This document shows positions 1 through 11,318 of a DNA stretch of 64,000 nt, piece by piece. The notes under the pieces are model-generated. The model saw nothing but the letters and a program-made list of their open reading frames with translations, made no database searches and had not been told where the DNA came from. Made by a program: the position numbers and the translations under genes. Position 1 is the stretch's first letter, and each line of letters begins with the position of its first letter. Source of the DNA: Neofusicoccum parvum (taxonomy: Eukaryota > Ascomycota > Dothideomycetes > Botryosphaeriales > Botryosphaeriaceae); assembly GCA_020912385.1 (NCBI GenBank), contig CP087208.1, positions 2,604,001-2,668,000 of the forward strand. The letters run 5' to 3'.

Positions 1-555
1 GACTAGGTAGACGCATTCCAGCGCCAGCAGCAGCTGCGCGACGGTGTGCATTAGCCAAGCAGGGCTCCGGAGGATCTGTGACGAGTCGCGCACTGCTGCG
101 CGATATGCCATCCTACCTTGAGCACGACAACCAGATCCGGGATCTCCAGCGTGGCGGCGTGCCGGCCCAGCCCGTGGGCGATCACTGACCGACAGCTCGT
201 CAGCACACTACCCTGTAAGCACCTACACTCGCGCTGCAGCTTTTACTCACTCCCGAACACGAGCCCTCCTTCCGCGATACAGAAAATCTACCGCAGTCCC
301 CACGCATTAGCTTGCGACGCCCGCAGAGCAACGACCCCGACAGCCCCTACATACCAGCGAGACCACGATGATCCAGTCGTCGAACGCAACCGCAACGCCA
401 CGCATGAACCGACACACAAACCGCAGAGCCACGAAGAGAGCCGCCAGCACTAGCAGCGCAACCGTCGTGTTCCTGAGCGCCGGGCCCTGGTCCGGCCCGC
501 CGTGCTGGCCGGCGGCTCGAGCCACGATGTCGAGGGCCATGGGAAGAGGGAACAA
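1..555 (-). CDS. PTH11-like / fungal rhodopsin-domain integral membrane protein, 3' part cut by window edge
   Basis: Three exons can be joined in frame: 555-355, 212-117 and 75-1, with introns starting GTATGT and GTAGGA and ending CTTACAG and CACAG. All junctions are phase 0. The product begins MFPLPMALDIVARAAGQ, then a hydrophobic helix (about residues 30-46) followed by the motif FDDWIIVVSL, and after the first intron AHGLGRHAATL. The DDW motif after the first helix and the HGLGRH loop are typical of fungal PTH11-like receptors with the rhodopsin-type seven-helix domain. These act as plasma-membrane receptors for surface or host cues. Only about 125 residues lie in the window, so the remaining helices are not seen. 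The second intron would be only 41 bp, so its boundaries are less sure. Family assignment is good; ligand unknown. Confidence 0.7.
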
Positions 556-2887
556 AGCAACGACCTAATCGACGACCGCAAACAAGAAGATCAAGGCACT
601 CGGGGAGTCGCGCGGTTTAAGCAGGGTGCCAACGCCCTCGGCGCCTCTCCCCTACGCACATCGGCCGCGGCTTCGTTCTGGAAGTGATGTGCGCGCGAGC
701 GCCTGGCCCGCCTGGAGGAGCGGCCTGAAAAGGCATGCGTGGGCACTGCGAGCTTCGGCAGCTTCGGCAGCCCCTGCTGTGGCCCCAATGCACGGGTGCC
801 CGCCGGTCTGAGAGGGGTGCGCGCTTTGCCGCGGGCCGCCGGGAGGGATGCTGGGCTTTTCCTGGACGAGTTTGGCCCGTCTCATGGAGCGAAGGGTCCC
901 GGTGTTGTGCCTGTCGATCATGGGCGGGCTAACCGCTGTGGGAGGGTTGATCGGGCCTAAAGGTGCTGGTTGGGTGTGCGCAACTCCAGATGTCCTTGGG
1001 GCTTAGTCTGGGTTGGATCCACTCGGACAGATTCGTTGCGCTTTGCGATGGGGATGGATGGCGAGCTATGGTAGTCAGTCAAACACATATAAGCACGGCT
1101 TGAGTGGATCACAGCGGCGCTTTTCATCAATTTGAACAAAGATTCTTCTAGACTCAGATGGCAGAGAATTGGAACACACGCGTCAGAAGGAAGAAGCGTG
1201 TGGACCCGCAGCGTCAACTGCCGTTCGTCTTGCCCGTCGTGTCGGCCGAGCCGTATTGAATGACTCGTCTCGTCTTACGACGTCGACTGATGAGGAAAAC
1301 GACCGTCACTTTCTCTCCAATGTCCTTCAGCTACGGCAACAATAGACGCGTAAGTAGCTCTACCATTGACTTGGCGATCCCTCAGTCACGCAATCCTGTT
1401 TCAGTTCCTCGTGGCTGGTAGCCGAGTCTCTGGATCAAATTCTGCATGGGCGCTCTTCGCTTCAGCTGAAAGACCGGGCGGAGCTGGTGATCTTGATTGG
1501 CTGCTTTTTTTTTTTTTTGGCAAATTGGCCTGAACTGCAAAACAGAGCATTACCCTGCATAAGTAAGGGAGCTTACATACTCATCGGCATATGTGAGTCG
1601 ATCTGTCGGTCGCAGCCGTGCAGACGAACGCTTTAACCGTCTACAAACTTTGTCCAGGCCCGGGGGCTCTCAAATCAGAAGTACTGTACAGTCTGCTTTT
1701 CGCAACATCCATGCAAGCACGCGGAATTCCGCCTCCACGCGAAGCCGAGAGCCAACGACCGTCTTGTAAGCTTGAAGCCGGCAGTCACCTACCACAATGA
1801 GCAGTGCGCAAATCTATACCTACAGGTATAGGGCCGATATACTTCATTAGAAGAAGATTTGTCAAGTATCCGAGCCTCCGCTCGTTGGTCGTGGCTTGGT
1901 CTGGCTCGAGTTGTCTTCGCTCAGCTTGTGGTCCTGATCGGCATCCAAAATGGCGGAAGGTCAGCTTTCTGGGTCACCTTTGCTACTGAACATATGGTCG
2001 GATAATTAATGCCAGGAGCGGATACTAAGGACTATTTGAAAGCTTCGGGAGACCGTCTTCTCGGTGGGCGGCTAGACCGGACTTAAGCCTAGGGTTTTGA
2101 GACGATGGGAGAAGATCAAAAGCAGTGAGTGGAGTTTAATTCTATATTTTAAGCGTTGTGTCGAATGCGAGCAGAAGGGTATGTGTGTGTGTGTGGGTAG
2201 GTGGGTGGGTGGAAATGGCTGTTTCTCGCTAACCACTTCTGGCTGGTGAGCATGCCGCGGGGAACGTCAAACGATGGCGACCATCGCGGAAAACCCATCT
2301 TTACAACGTCTTTACCGTTGTATAAGCTTAGCTAAAGACCCAGTGCACCTCTCAATCACGCAAATGAGTAGATGCAATGGGATTTGCTTCAACATGAGAA
2401 GTGTCGCGAGAATGGTCGCAGGCCTGGACGCACCTACGTTTGAGGACCGGAACTGCCATTCATATCTACCACTAACCCGCTGTTGCGGTGGAAGACACAC
2501 CAACATCATCTGAAGAGATATCAAAACCGTCCAGGCGTAGAATGACTGCAGTGCTTCCGGAGCTGGTCAAGTTTTGGGACGGCGGAGCATCCCCATCGCC
2601 CACCACAGCGGGCAGCAGGCTTGGCAAGAACAGCGCAGCATACACATCACGCGCTGCCTCGCGAAGGCGTTCACGCGCGCACAATGGACCCTGAACTTGG
2701 ACCCTTCTTTTGAAGTGGCACAAAATTCTGCGCTCCTTCGTCTTCCTCAACCCTTCCACCACCGCTGACACTCCTCCCACGTCATTTCACCTCATCAGCC
2801 GCATGCGCTTTCTTCTTTCTTCGTCGGTTGCTCTCACGTTCCCTACCCTCGCAGAGCTCTTGCACGCAAAAGTTCTTCTTGCTCACC
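556..2887. other. Intergenic region without a supported gene
   Basis: No open frame here has coding character. Only a poly-T run (1505-1518) and a GT/GGTG-rich microsatellite (2181-2212) stand out. The last few hundred bases are pyrimidine-rich (CTTTCTTCTTT near 2810-2822) and probably hold the promoter and 5' leader of the following plus-strand gene. Confidence 0.5.
2181..2212. repeat. GT/GGTG microsatellite
   Basis: A run of GT dinucleotides passing into GGTG/GGGT units lies in the gap upstream of the D/G-repeat gene. It has no visible function. Confidence 0.8.
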
Positions 2888-4909
2888 ATGGCGCTCACTC
2901 GGAAGACTCCATCGGAGTTTGTAGCAAAGACGTTGACACTTGGAATCTTCGTTAACAACGTCCACATCAGAAAGGACGGACAAGATAGAGCCCCCGACAC
3001 TTTCAGAACCGAATATCCGAACCGCATCAGCGCGAGAGCTCACGGTACTTCCTTCCATGCCTTCGCGGATGATGAACAGGGCACTGCGGCGGACGGTGAC
3101 AAGGACGCCGCTCCCTCTACAATTCACCGCCTGACACGCCGCATGACGTTGTCTACCCTGAAGTCAACTGCGAAGCACTCGATGGCACTGATTATGCAGT
3201 GCGCTTTCTTCCGCTATCCCATTGTCGAATGGGAGAAGGGCGCAGCGAAGATCTGCTGCCTCGAACTTGAGATTGTCATCCCCGGTAAGCTGCATCTCAC
3301 TGTTGTCTCCACACATGGGTGTCGCTGACTATTGTGCCATCCAGGTTACTCCAACGACCCCGGAGCAATCTCGCAGTACATGAGCACATTCAACCAATTG
3401 TTCGGCCTGTTGAAGGGTGTCTCCACGGTTCGGATTCTGCTGCGTGTGCACAAGGATCAAAAGCTCAGCCGCAATGGTACAATCTCGCACGAGGAGTACC
3501 TCTATACGTTCTTCAACTCGCTAGGCCGCTACATGCCGTCTATCCGCCAACTCACGGTCATTATCATCTCAGAGCGCAATGCAGAGCACCGCAAGATCCA
3601 GATCGAGGGGGTTCGCGGTCGCAGCCAGCAGGCATTCAGCATGCAATGGCGCGACTCCTGTGGTGCGTTCGACTCAAACGGCAAGGGCGTTAAAATCATC
3701 CTCCGCAACATCAACGGCGATCCCGTCTGCGACAGTGACGGGAGCATGATCCGCTACTGTGTTGGAGGCGTCCTTCGCGATGCGAACGGCAAGGTTCTTC
3801 TCGACGACAACAAGATGATCATCCGCGACACGTCTGGAAGCGATATCAGGGACTCCAACGGCAACGCTATCCAGGTCGAAGGCGACGGAACCCTAGTTGA
3901 TCGGTTCGGAGTGACCATCAAGGACGCCACCGGAGCCGCTCTTCGCATTGCGAACCGCGGCCAACTCGCCGACGCGGCCGGCAACGTTCTCGTTGCTCAC
4001 TTCGCCGCGGTGCGCGACCCTGGAGACCAAATCCGCCATGATGCGCGTGGAAATGTTGTTCTTAGCATCCCTGGCCCGTGCCAGAGCGACGCCTGTGGGA
4101 TCGTGCTGCTCAACGACAACACCTGGCGCCATGATCCGGCCATAGTGTCCGCCGTGGCTCGCCCGGCTGCCACCCCGCGCGCCCAGTTCCCGGCATTTGA
4201 CGTCCAGCCGTCGGTGCTCGTCTCGGGCCCGTCTTTCGCCCATCCGTCAGCGACCGTCCGTCCGGTTGTCTCGCCTTTCCGCTCGAGCACCAACCCCATC
4301 CCGCCGGTCACGCCAGGTAACCTCGACGACTCTCGCAAAACCACCGGTCCCAGCGATACGGTCTACTATGAGTTCCCCAGTCCTTACGAACCCTTCACTG
4401 CGGGTCCTGGCCCTCGGCAGGACAGCGTCATTACCAACAACCAGACTGCTGGTCCGGTATCCAACGGCCCCTGGCGTGGCGCTGCTCCCACTACCGATCT
4501 GCATGACTTGGACTTCTACCGTCCTGATTACGTCTACCAGCACGATTCTCGCCTGTATTCCAGCAACTCCCGTGCTATCAGGGCCCGAAACCCCTCGGCC
4601 ACGCGCAGCCCCACCCGGCGCCCTCTTCGTCGCATGGGCAGCACCGTCAGTGTCACCGGCAACCATTCTCCCGATATGGACACCGGCGCTCCTCGCGACC
4701 TTATGGCGTCTGGAAACACCACCCAGCGTGTCATACGTCACATGCCCAGCACTGGCCGTGCTCATACTCCGACGATTGGCACCCCTACTACTGCTACTGC
4801 GTATGACCGCCCCGTATCCGATCACGTCAACGCTCGCGCTCTGCGCCGCGCGCGTAGCAACCTCCATGGCCGCCAGGCCTTCGACCAGCAGCCCTACTCT
4901 ATGCCGTAA
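2888..4909 (+). CDS. Hypothetical protein with D-x-x-G repeat region and Arg/Pro-rich tail (653 aa)
   Basis: Two exons, 2888-3284 and 3345-4909, are joined across a 60-bp intron (GTAAGC to CCAG, phase 1), giving 653 residues. The start at 2888 has a good fungal context (CACCATGG). I do not recognise the family. Residues 1-230 look globular, with an alpha/beta pattern (FFNSLGRYMPSIRQLTVIII). Residues about 241-390 carry repeated short motifs of the type D-x-x/N-G (DSNGKG, DSDGSM, DANGKV, DSNGNA, DATGAA, DAAGNV, DARGNV) spaced about 10-20 residues apart. From about residue 400 the protein is disordered, rich in Pro, Thr and Arg, and ends with an Arg-rich stretch. There is no signal peptide or membrane segment. 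The coding reality is strong from length, intron and composition; the function is unknown. Confidence 0.8.
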
Positions 4910-5586
4910 GTGCTTGCGTTGACGATGTGGCTATCACGAATTACGATATGACGATGGTTCTTCTGATGGGCGGTGCACTTACGGTTTTACTGGATCACGA
5001 CAATGGTTCTTCTTATGGAAGATACGATCACGGCTTCATGGGAAGATGATTCTGCAACGGTTCAAAAAGATGATGAGTTATGACAACGGGTTACGATTTC
5101 CGGTTATACCAGGCTACGAAGTGATAAATGGTGAATGGGAATATGGCTAGCAGGAAACGGATTGGCCTACGATGGCGTCTAGATAGCTTCGATCCTGCAG
5201 CTGTAGAGAGTCACAAGCTCTTCGGAATGCGAAGCATTGACGCCTTACACAAGTTCTCATGCACTATCGTGAATCAGAATGCCTCTCTCGCTGTGGCGTT
5301 ATGTCTGGTGTTGACTTCTATTCACAATGACAGAGCCATGGCAGCTCTATGCTTTCTCGTCTGCAAGGTGAAACACCTATAGGCACTTTGTCATCACGAT
5401 ACTTCATCTATACGCTGGCGAATGTAGATGCGCCGGAAAACCGATTTTGCCGCTTGACGATTCCTCCATCTTCTCACCGAAGTGTTTATTTTGCTTGAAG
5501 ATCTGGTATTTTTCCGATCCTACTGCAGTGATACCTCTTTTCATGAGGAGTTGGACGTATGCCCACCTTAGATTGACAGACCGCTC

Positions 5587-6127
5587 TCACGGCTTGAACA
5601 TCTGAGCGAACGCTTCTATCCCTAACACGCAACGACGCCCGGGCGTCCAATACCCCCAAAACCTCCTCGTGTACCCGCGTGAAGCTCTCCCGCCCATCCT
5701 ATCCATCATCTCCCACGCCAACCGCACCGCCTCAACCCCCCCTCCCCAGCTCAGCGCCCACCGCGAAGGCGTAGAACCACCACGGCGGCTCCACCAGCAG
5801 GTTCCAGACCCACTCGCCCTCGAGCTCCCGCCGCCGCCGCTCCTCCTGCCTCTCCCGCGCCTCCTCGTCCCAGCCCCACGCCCACGCGTCGTCGTTGTCG
5901 TCCTCCCAGTCGTCCATGAGCCCCTCCCACACCATGAGTAAGAACGCCCCATATACCTCGAGCAGCATCACACTGACTATCAGGAAAAGCATGGTGAGGA
6001 CTGGCGTGTCGTTGACCATGCGCGGACGCAGCCAGTGGTAGATGGCGAGGACGGGGACGTTGGGGCAGTCTTGGCGGAAGACGGCGCGGATGAGGATGCA
6101 GACGATGATGAGGAGGGCGTCGTTCAT
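5587..6127 (-). pseudogene. Small membrane protein gene with a single-base frameshift at a G7 run
   Basis: From ATG at 6127 the frame encodes two hydrophobic helices (about residues 2-15 and 43-66: LTMLFLIVSVMLLEVYGAF), an acidic stretch, an E/R-rich coil and a Trp-rich segment (WNLLVEPPWWFYAF). It then stops right after a run of seven G (minus strand, near 5748-5754). The next frame continues without a break as EAVRLAWEMMDRMGG to a stop at 5587, with the same composition. One fewer G would give a continuous protein of about 178 residues. It is either a sequencing error or a true frameshift allele; I see no intron that would bypass it. No family is recognised. Upstream exons beyond 6127 cannot be excluded. 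Confidence 0.5.
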
Positions 6128-7556
6128 GGTTTCTGCGGGGGGCTGGGTCAGCGGAGGCTGCTGGAGAGGGGGAGCAAGAAGTCAGATACTTTTTGGAAGA
6201 CGTGTTTTGTTTTGGCAAAGAGAAGGGAGCGCCCCTGGGGGTTGTTCTGGTTTGGAGAGACGTGCGTGCGCGCGAAATGTGAATTCCGTGGAGTTGAAGC
6301 GGCGCTGGGTAGGGGCGTGCTATTTTCCAGCAGGTTTTGTGGTAACAGGCCAAGGGGTTGGTTCGAAGGTTTGTGTGGGTGGAAATGCGTTGTGTAAGAA
6401 CGATGTCTTTTTTGATGTGCAGACAGCGGCGCCCAGCCGACTCGTCGGTCGCTAAAACGCTAAACACCTGCAGTCAGTACCAGCGCATAACACCAACTGC
6501 TCCTCAACTACCCTTCGCCCTCTGTTGAAAATGGAAGGAATGGAGAGAGCCTCCGATGACGCCGTTGCGCCGTTCATGGGGTGGAGCAGACAGCATCTTG
6601 GCTTCTGCGACAACTGCGCCGCTACGCGCTGCCTCCCGCCCCGGCTTTCCACGTTGTGGTCTAGTAGAACCGTCTTCGCTGGCAACTCTGCTCTGTTCAA
6701 AATCAAAAATCCAACTTCTAGAATGACTGGTAAGGCCGACCTGAAGCAGGCTGGCAGAGATTCACACCCATCGCACGTCTGCGCTGGTTCTCTCACCAAC
6801 AGTGCCACAAGTACCTCCGAAAATCTCCTCCTCCCACAAACTTCCTAAGCTCTAGCTAGACGCCATTATCGGAAATGCTTCTCAAACCCACAGCACACAA
6901 CAAGCCACCGATAGAAGCTCCCGAAGAACCTCGACGTTGGTCACTCTCCTCCCAATCTTGGCTGCGGCTCCCTCATACAACGAACACTCAGCCCTCGGAA
7001 AGACCTCCCGAGCATTTCAACACCGCCTACGATCGACAAGCCTCCCGCTATACACTTTCCACTACCCATCCAGCCTTCACACCGCCACATGAACCGCCCC
7101 GACCGCCACAAGTCCCAGACGCCGCTTTCGATCCCGGCGTCAAGAAGGCCGGTGACGGAGAGGGGCCGTGACAATACTGATACCGGAAGCGAGCTGCTGT
7201 CTGCCAACACTATTGGCATAGCTGTGGTCAGGCGCGAAGGAGTTAGCGCACAGAATTGCGGGGAGCTACATTGGTTGGCGGACCGGGCTTTTTGCCATAT
7301 GAGGTAAGCCGATGCGTCCATGCGCTGCGCTTGTTCTGACGCCTGACCACATCTCCAGGTGGGCAGGACAGCGGCAGCGGTATGGGAATGATTGGCAGAA
7401 GGCTTGAGCATTGAGCGTGTAGGGAGGAACATGGTCACGAAATGATATTAAGCGTTGCATGCGGATATCGAGGCAAAGAAAAACCACGCAGCTTCATCGG
7501 CCGTTACATCGCCATCTCCACCAAACGAGAAACTCCCTGCTACCCAATGCGAAACT
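6128..7556. other. Intergenic region, no supported gene
   Basis: Several overlapping frames of 70-165 codons exist on both strands, but none has a start context, splice pattern or domain I can support. The stretch presumably holds the upstream region of the small minus-strand membrane gene and the 3' region of the minus-strand protease-like gene. Confidence 0.4.
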
Positions 7557-10069
7557 CTAGTCCCTGCTGACCCTCCTGCTCCCCGAGTCCGGCCGCGCGC
7601 TGACCGGGCTCCGCGCGAACGTGCCGTTCTCGCTGATCGGGCTCAGATCGCTGACCCTGCGCTCCGCGTCCGGCCTTTCGCCCGTCGCCCCGTCGACGGG
7701 CTCGATGGCGTCGACCGCGCCGGCGCCCACCCTCTCCTGCAGCTCCTCCGCGCGGATGCGCTCCGCGTGCGCCCTCTCCGCCTCCAGACGCTCGCGCTCC
7801 TCGCGCTCCTTGCGCGTGACCGCGTCGATCTGGCCGGGGCTGGGCATGGGCGGGCTGGGCAGGGGCGTCGGCGTCGCGGTGCCGCTGCCGCCGCCACGGC
7901 CAAACAGCAGCAGGCCGCCTGTGGCGTCCATCTCGTACACGCCGGCCAGCTCGGCGCGCTTCCTGCGCTCGGCTTCGGCGTCGGCGGCGTGCTCGGCGCG
8001 CAGCGCGTTGCCGTCGACGGTGCCGCCGTCGCCCGACACGTAGGTCGGGAACGGCTCGTCGCCCTGCATCTCGAGCCGCTCCGGCTTCGGCTGGTACATC
8101 TCGTGCAGCGCGCTGACCTCGGCGTCCAGCTCGTTGCTGTGGTGCCGCTTGTGCTCGCGCTGCCGCCGCGCCAGCTCCTCCTCCGCCGGCGTCAGCCCCG
8201 ACGGGTCGACCGCCAGCTCGAAGTGCCCCGGCACCACCGCGTCCGCGTCGAAGGACCCCCACGGGTTGCGGAAGAAGGATGCGATGCGGGACCCGGCGCG
8301 CGGCCGGCCGCCGGGTAGCGTGGCGCTGGATGAGCTGCGCGTGTGGGCGACGGAGCTAGGCTTGATGGACTCGCGTTGGCGACGCTGTCGGCGTCGGCGG
8401 CGGATGTAGATGCATGCGATGAGGGCGGCGAGCAGCAGCCCGGCGATGATGCCGCCCACGACAGCGCCTGCAATGGCACCTGCGGAGAGGGTGTTGCTGC
8501 CGCCGGTGGACTCGGTGGGATTGCTGGTTTCGTTGATCGAGCGGATGATCATGGGAGCTGAGGGAGGAGACTTTGTTGTGTCGTCTGGCCAAACGCAAGG
8601 GGCCAACGTAAAGTTCCGTCGCTCATAATCCGCCATGACGTACGCTTCCTGCAGGAACACACGGCCAAGAGTGTACTGGTCTGTATCGTTCGCGCGTTTG
8701 ATCGGAAAGTAGTACTGTGACTGGTTTCCGTGTACCAAAGGAAATGACGCGTTCAAAAGGAAAGCTTGGATTGGAAAGCGTATCGTGATCGGATTTGATG
8801 ATCCAACCTTGAAGCTGATCTCGGGATTTTGATCCACCAAAGTATCGTGGGTCGTTGCGTTCATGATGTATAATTGCAGTGTGGAATTCCATTCGAGGTT
8901 GAAAGCGGTTTCAAATGCCTTGTACGCGAAGTCGGGGAGATACAAGTAAGGCACTGTGGAATCGATCATCATGGCTATGGACTGGGACACGAGAGGCTCG
9001 CTTGAGACATTGGTGGTTATTTCGTTGACCAGAACTGTCAGATCACGCTCATCGTCTCCCGCAAAATCAGCCATTGTCTGGGAAGTGTTGTCGAAGCGCG
9101 CCGAGTCATAGCCGCCGAGGGTTAGACTACCAAAGAAGTTCTCGGAACCTGGGAATGATCAGATGAGAAATTGAGGACTTTTGCAGAACCGACGAAAAGC
9201 ACGACCACCCAGCCGGACATGAAGACGTCAATGACTGACAACATGCGAGTACAGCGAAGGTATTACTTCCAAAGCCGAAGAGCGGCTCGATGGTAAGATG
9301 AACATACGGTATTTTGCGCCTGCAGTGTAGCCCCAGGACAGGCTCGAGATGTTGTGTCCATTTTTAAGGGATTGCAAAAGGCTGTTTTGCGGATTATCAA
9401 TGTCCGAAAGATTTGTTGGGCGTGGATTCAGTGGCAAAACCCCAAACCACCATTCCGGGCGTCCAATGCTTGCAACAACTTGGTGGTCCACTGTACCGCC
9501 TTCGCCACGATACCCCAGACCAACGGCGTCGAATCCAAAATGTCCGCCAATGCCGCTGTAGCCGAGATTGTCATCGATATGGAGGGCGTAGGGTGAGTCG
9601 TCTACGTAATCACTGGAATTATCGCTCGCATACATGCCGCCACGGCTGTCTTCACAGTCTTTCACAGAGTCCGCATCCTTGGCAGCGCTTGGGTAGTAGT
9701 GGTCGCTAGGACAGCCTATAGAGAAAACCGCCCAGAAATAAGTCGATTTGGTGGACGGAAACACTCGTATAATCTGGGCCGTTGGTCTTCCCATGCGGAG
9801 GATGTACGATGTCCTGCGCCTGTTAGTGCCTTCTCCTGGCTGGTACCGGGGCGATCCATATGTACCATTGTCCATCATTGCCATCCCAGAACTGTGAGGG
9901 CCTGCAACCTGAGTCAGTTTCTGGAGATACCAGGCTTGGAGATGGCATACGCGAGACTCAGCGGTGCGGCGAGTGTGGTGACGGTGTCGCGAGGCTGAAT
10001 CTGGGTCTCCATGATCTGGGCCTGCGCCAAGAGAGCCAGGCCCAGCAGCCCGAGTCGTGTGCGCTTCAT
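7557..10069 (-). CDS. Membrane-anchored aspartic protease-like protein (A1 fold), probably catalytically inactive
   Basis: Four exons: 10069-9951, 9901-9866, 9813-9308 and 9148-7557. The introns are GTATGC/TTGCAG, GTACAT/GCGCAG and GTATGT/CCCAG, with CTGAC or CTAAC branch sites, giving 750 residues. Order: signal peptide (1-18, MKRTRLGLLGLALLAQAQ); pepsin-like ectodomain with PSQFWDGNDGQW near residue 42, SWGYTAGAKYR near 210 and GSLTLGGYD near 230; one membrane helix (about 442-468); a basic stop-transfer stretch (RRRRRQRRQR); and a roughly 270-residue cytoplasmic tail with a Glu/Arg-rich coil. This layout matches yapsin-like fungal proteins. The first catalytic DTG position reads PST (about residue 70), while the second keeps an Asp (IDST, about 283), so proteolysis is doubtful. 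A role in cell-surface sensing is only inference. Confidence 0.85.
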
Positions 10070-11318
10070 GGCGAATGGAACGAGTGCGAGCAGAGCGTCC
10101 TCATTTGAAGGGATGCAGAATCAGGGAACTGGGCGAGCGGACGGGAGGGTGCATGAAGAAGGTGGACAGGTGCGGCCAGCCACATCGCCCGTGGACCCGG
10201 AGTCGAGACGGGCTCCGGGGCAGGGCTGAGAATCGGCGGCAGGCAGCCAGGCTGAACAAGAGAAGGCAGCAGAGCGGGGAGAGGGAAGAGACGGTCAGAG
10301 CCAGGCCGTGACACGCTAAGAAGGGCCGGAGGCGAACGATAAAAGGAAAGGAGCTGTGGCATGACGGCTGCAGCCATTCAATAGCTCACCCTGCACGGCG
10401 GTCCGAAGGGGATACAAGAGCCTCAGGTGGTGCAGGGGACGCAGATGGTGGGCGGCGCAGATAGGCTGGCGGCGGGCTGGTGGAGGGCGGGGTTGCCGGG
10501 GACATGCTGGCGTGCTGCACGCGCACATCGCATTGCGCCAGCGCGCATGGCAGCTTCGTTTTGCTCTTGTTTTAGGGGCGGGAGCGGTGAAATCAAGCTC
10601 GCGGCGGGATCGCTGAAGAAGACACGAGATCGATCGCGGCCAACAAAGAAACTCTGCGCTACTGCCGGCGTGACGTCGTCGAGGGCGCGGCGGCGGGCGG
10701 TGGTCGAGGGCGCACAGCGGCGTTGCTGGGGGATCCTGTGGGCGCTCTGGCCTGGCTGGGTAGCAGTGGAGCGGCTGGTGCGGGCGATGGGCAGCCCTTC
10801 CTCGCTCACTGCAAGCCCACTCCCTCCGCAGGGCGACGGCGCCAGCCCTCCCTCCCTCGCTGCCAGTCCACCCCCTCCTCGCCAGCAGCACGCTCCCGTG
10901 CGGGCAGGCGAGCAGCACCAGTCATCGCCGGGGCGCCGGGACACGCGAACGCGGCGATGGACCGTCCGTGGCACGGCTGCACGGTTTGCTGGCCTCGTGC
11001 GGCGTCAGGAACGCGCATCGGGCGGAGGTAAGCCGCCGCTGCTGCTCCGCCCGCCCTCCTGCGCAGCGTTCCCGGCAAGGCTGAGCAGGGATGGCGGCGA
11101 GCGGGCGGCGGGGAGCTGGGCGCACGAGTTCCGCGACGATGCAACCGTGTGGACCGCTGTGCAGCGTGCAGGATGGCACCCGACGCGCTGCCTACATATT
11201 GCGCAGCCCGGCCGGGGCTCTGAGCTGCTGGCGCCGATGCCTGATCGCCGTCCTGCTGTCGTTTCCGCCGGCCTCTGTCGTCGCTGTTGCTGAGAGGAGA
11301 GAGCTGCCAGGTCCAGCG
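10070..11318. other. GC-rich intergenic region between divergent surface-protein genes
   Basis: This is the shared upstream region of the minus-strand protease-like gene (start 10069) and the plus-strand chitin-binding gene (start 11319). Long frames of 200-290 codons on both strands here are of biased, low-information composition and mirror each other, as expected for about 65 percent GC. I see no recognisable protein or RNA gene. Confidence 0.45.
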
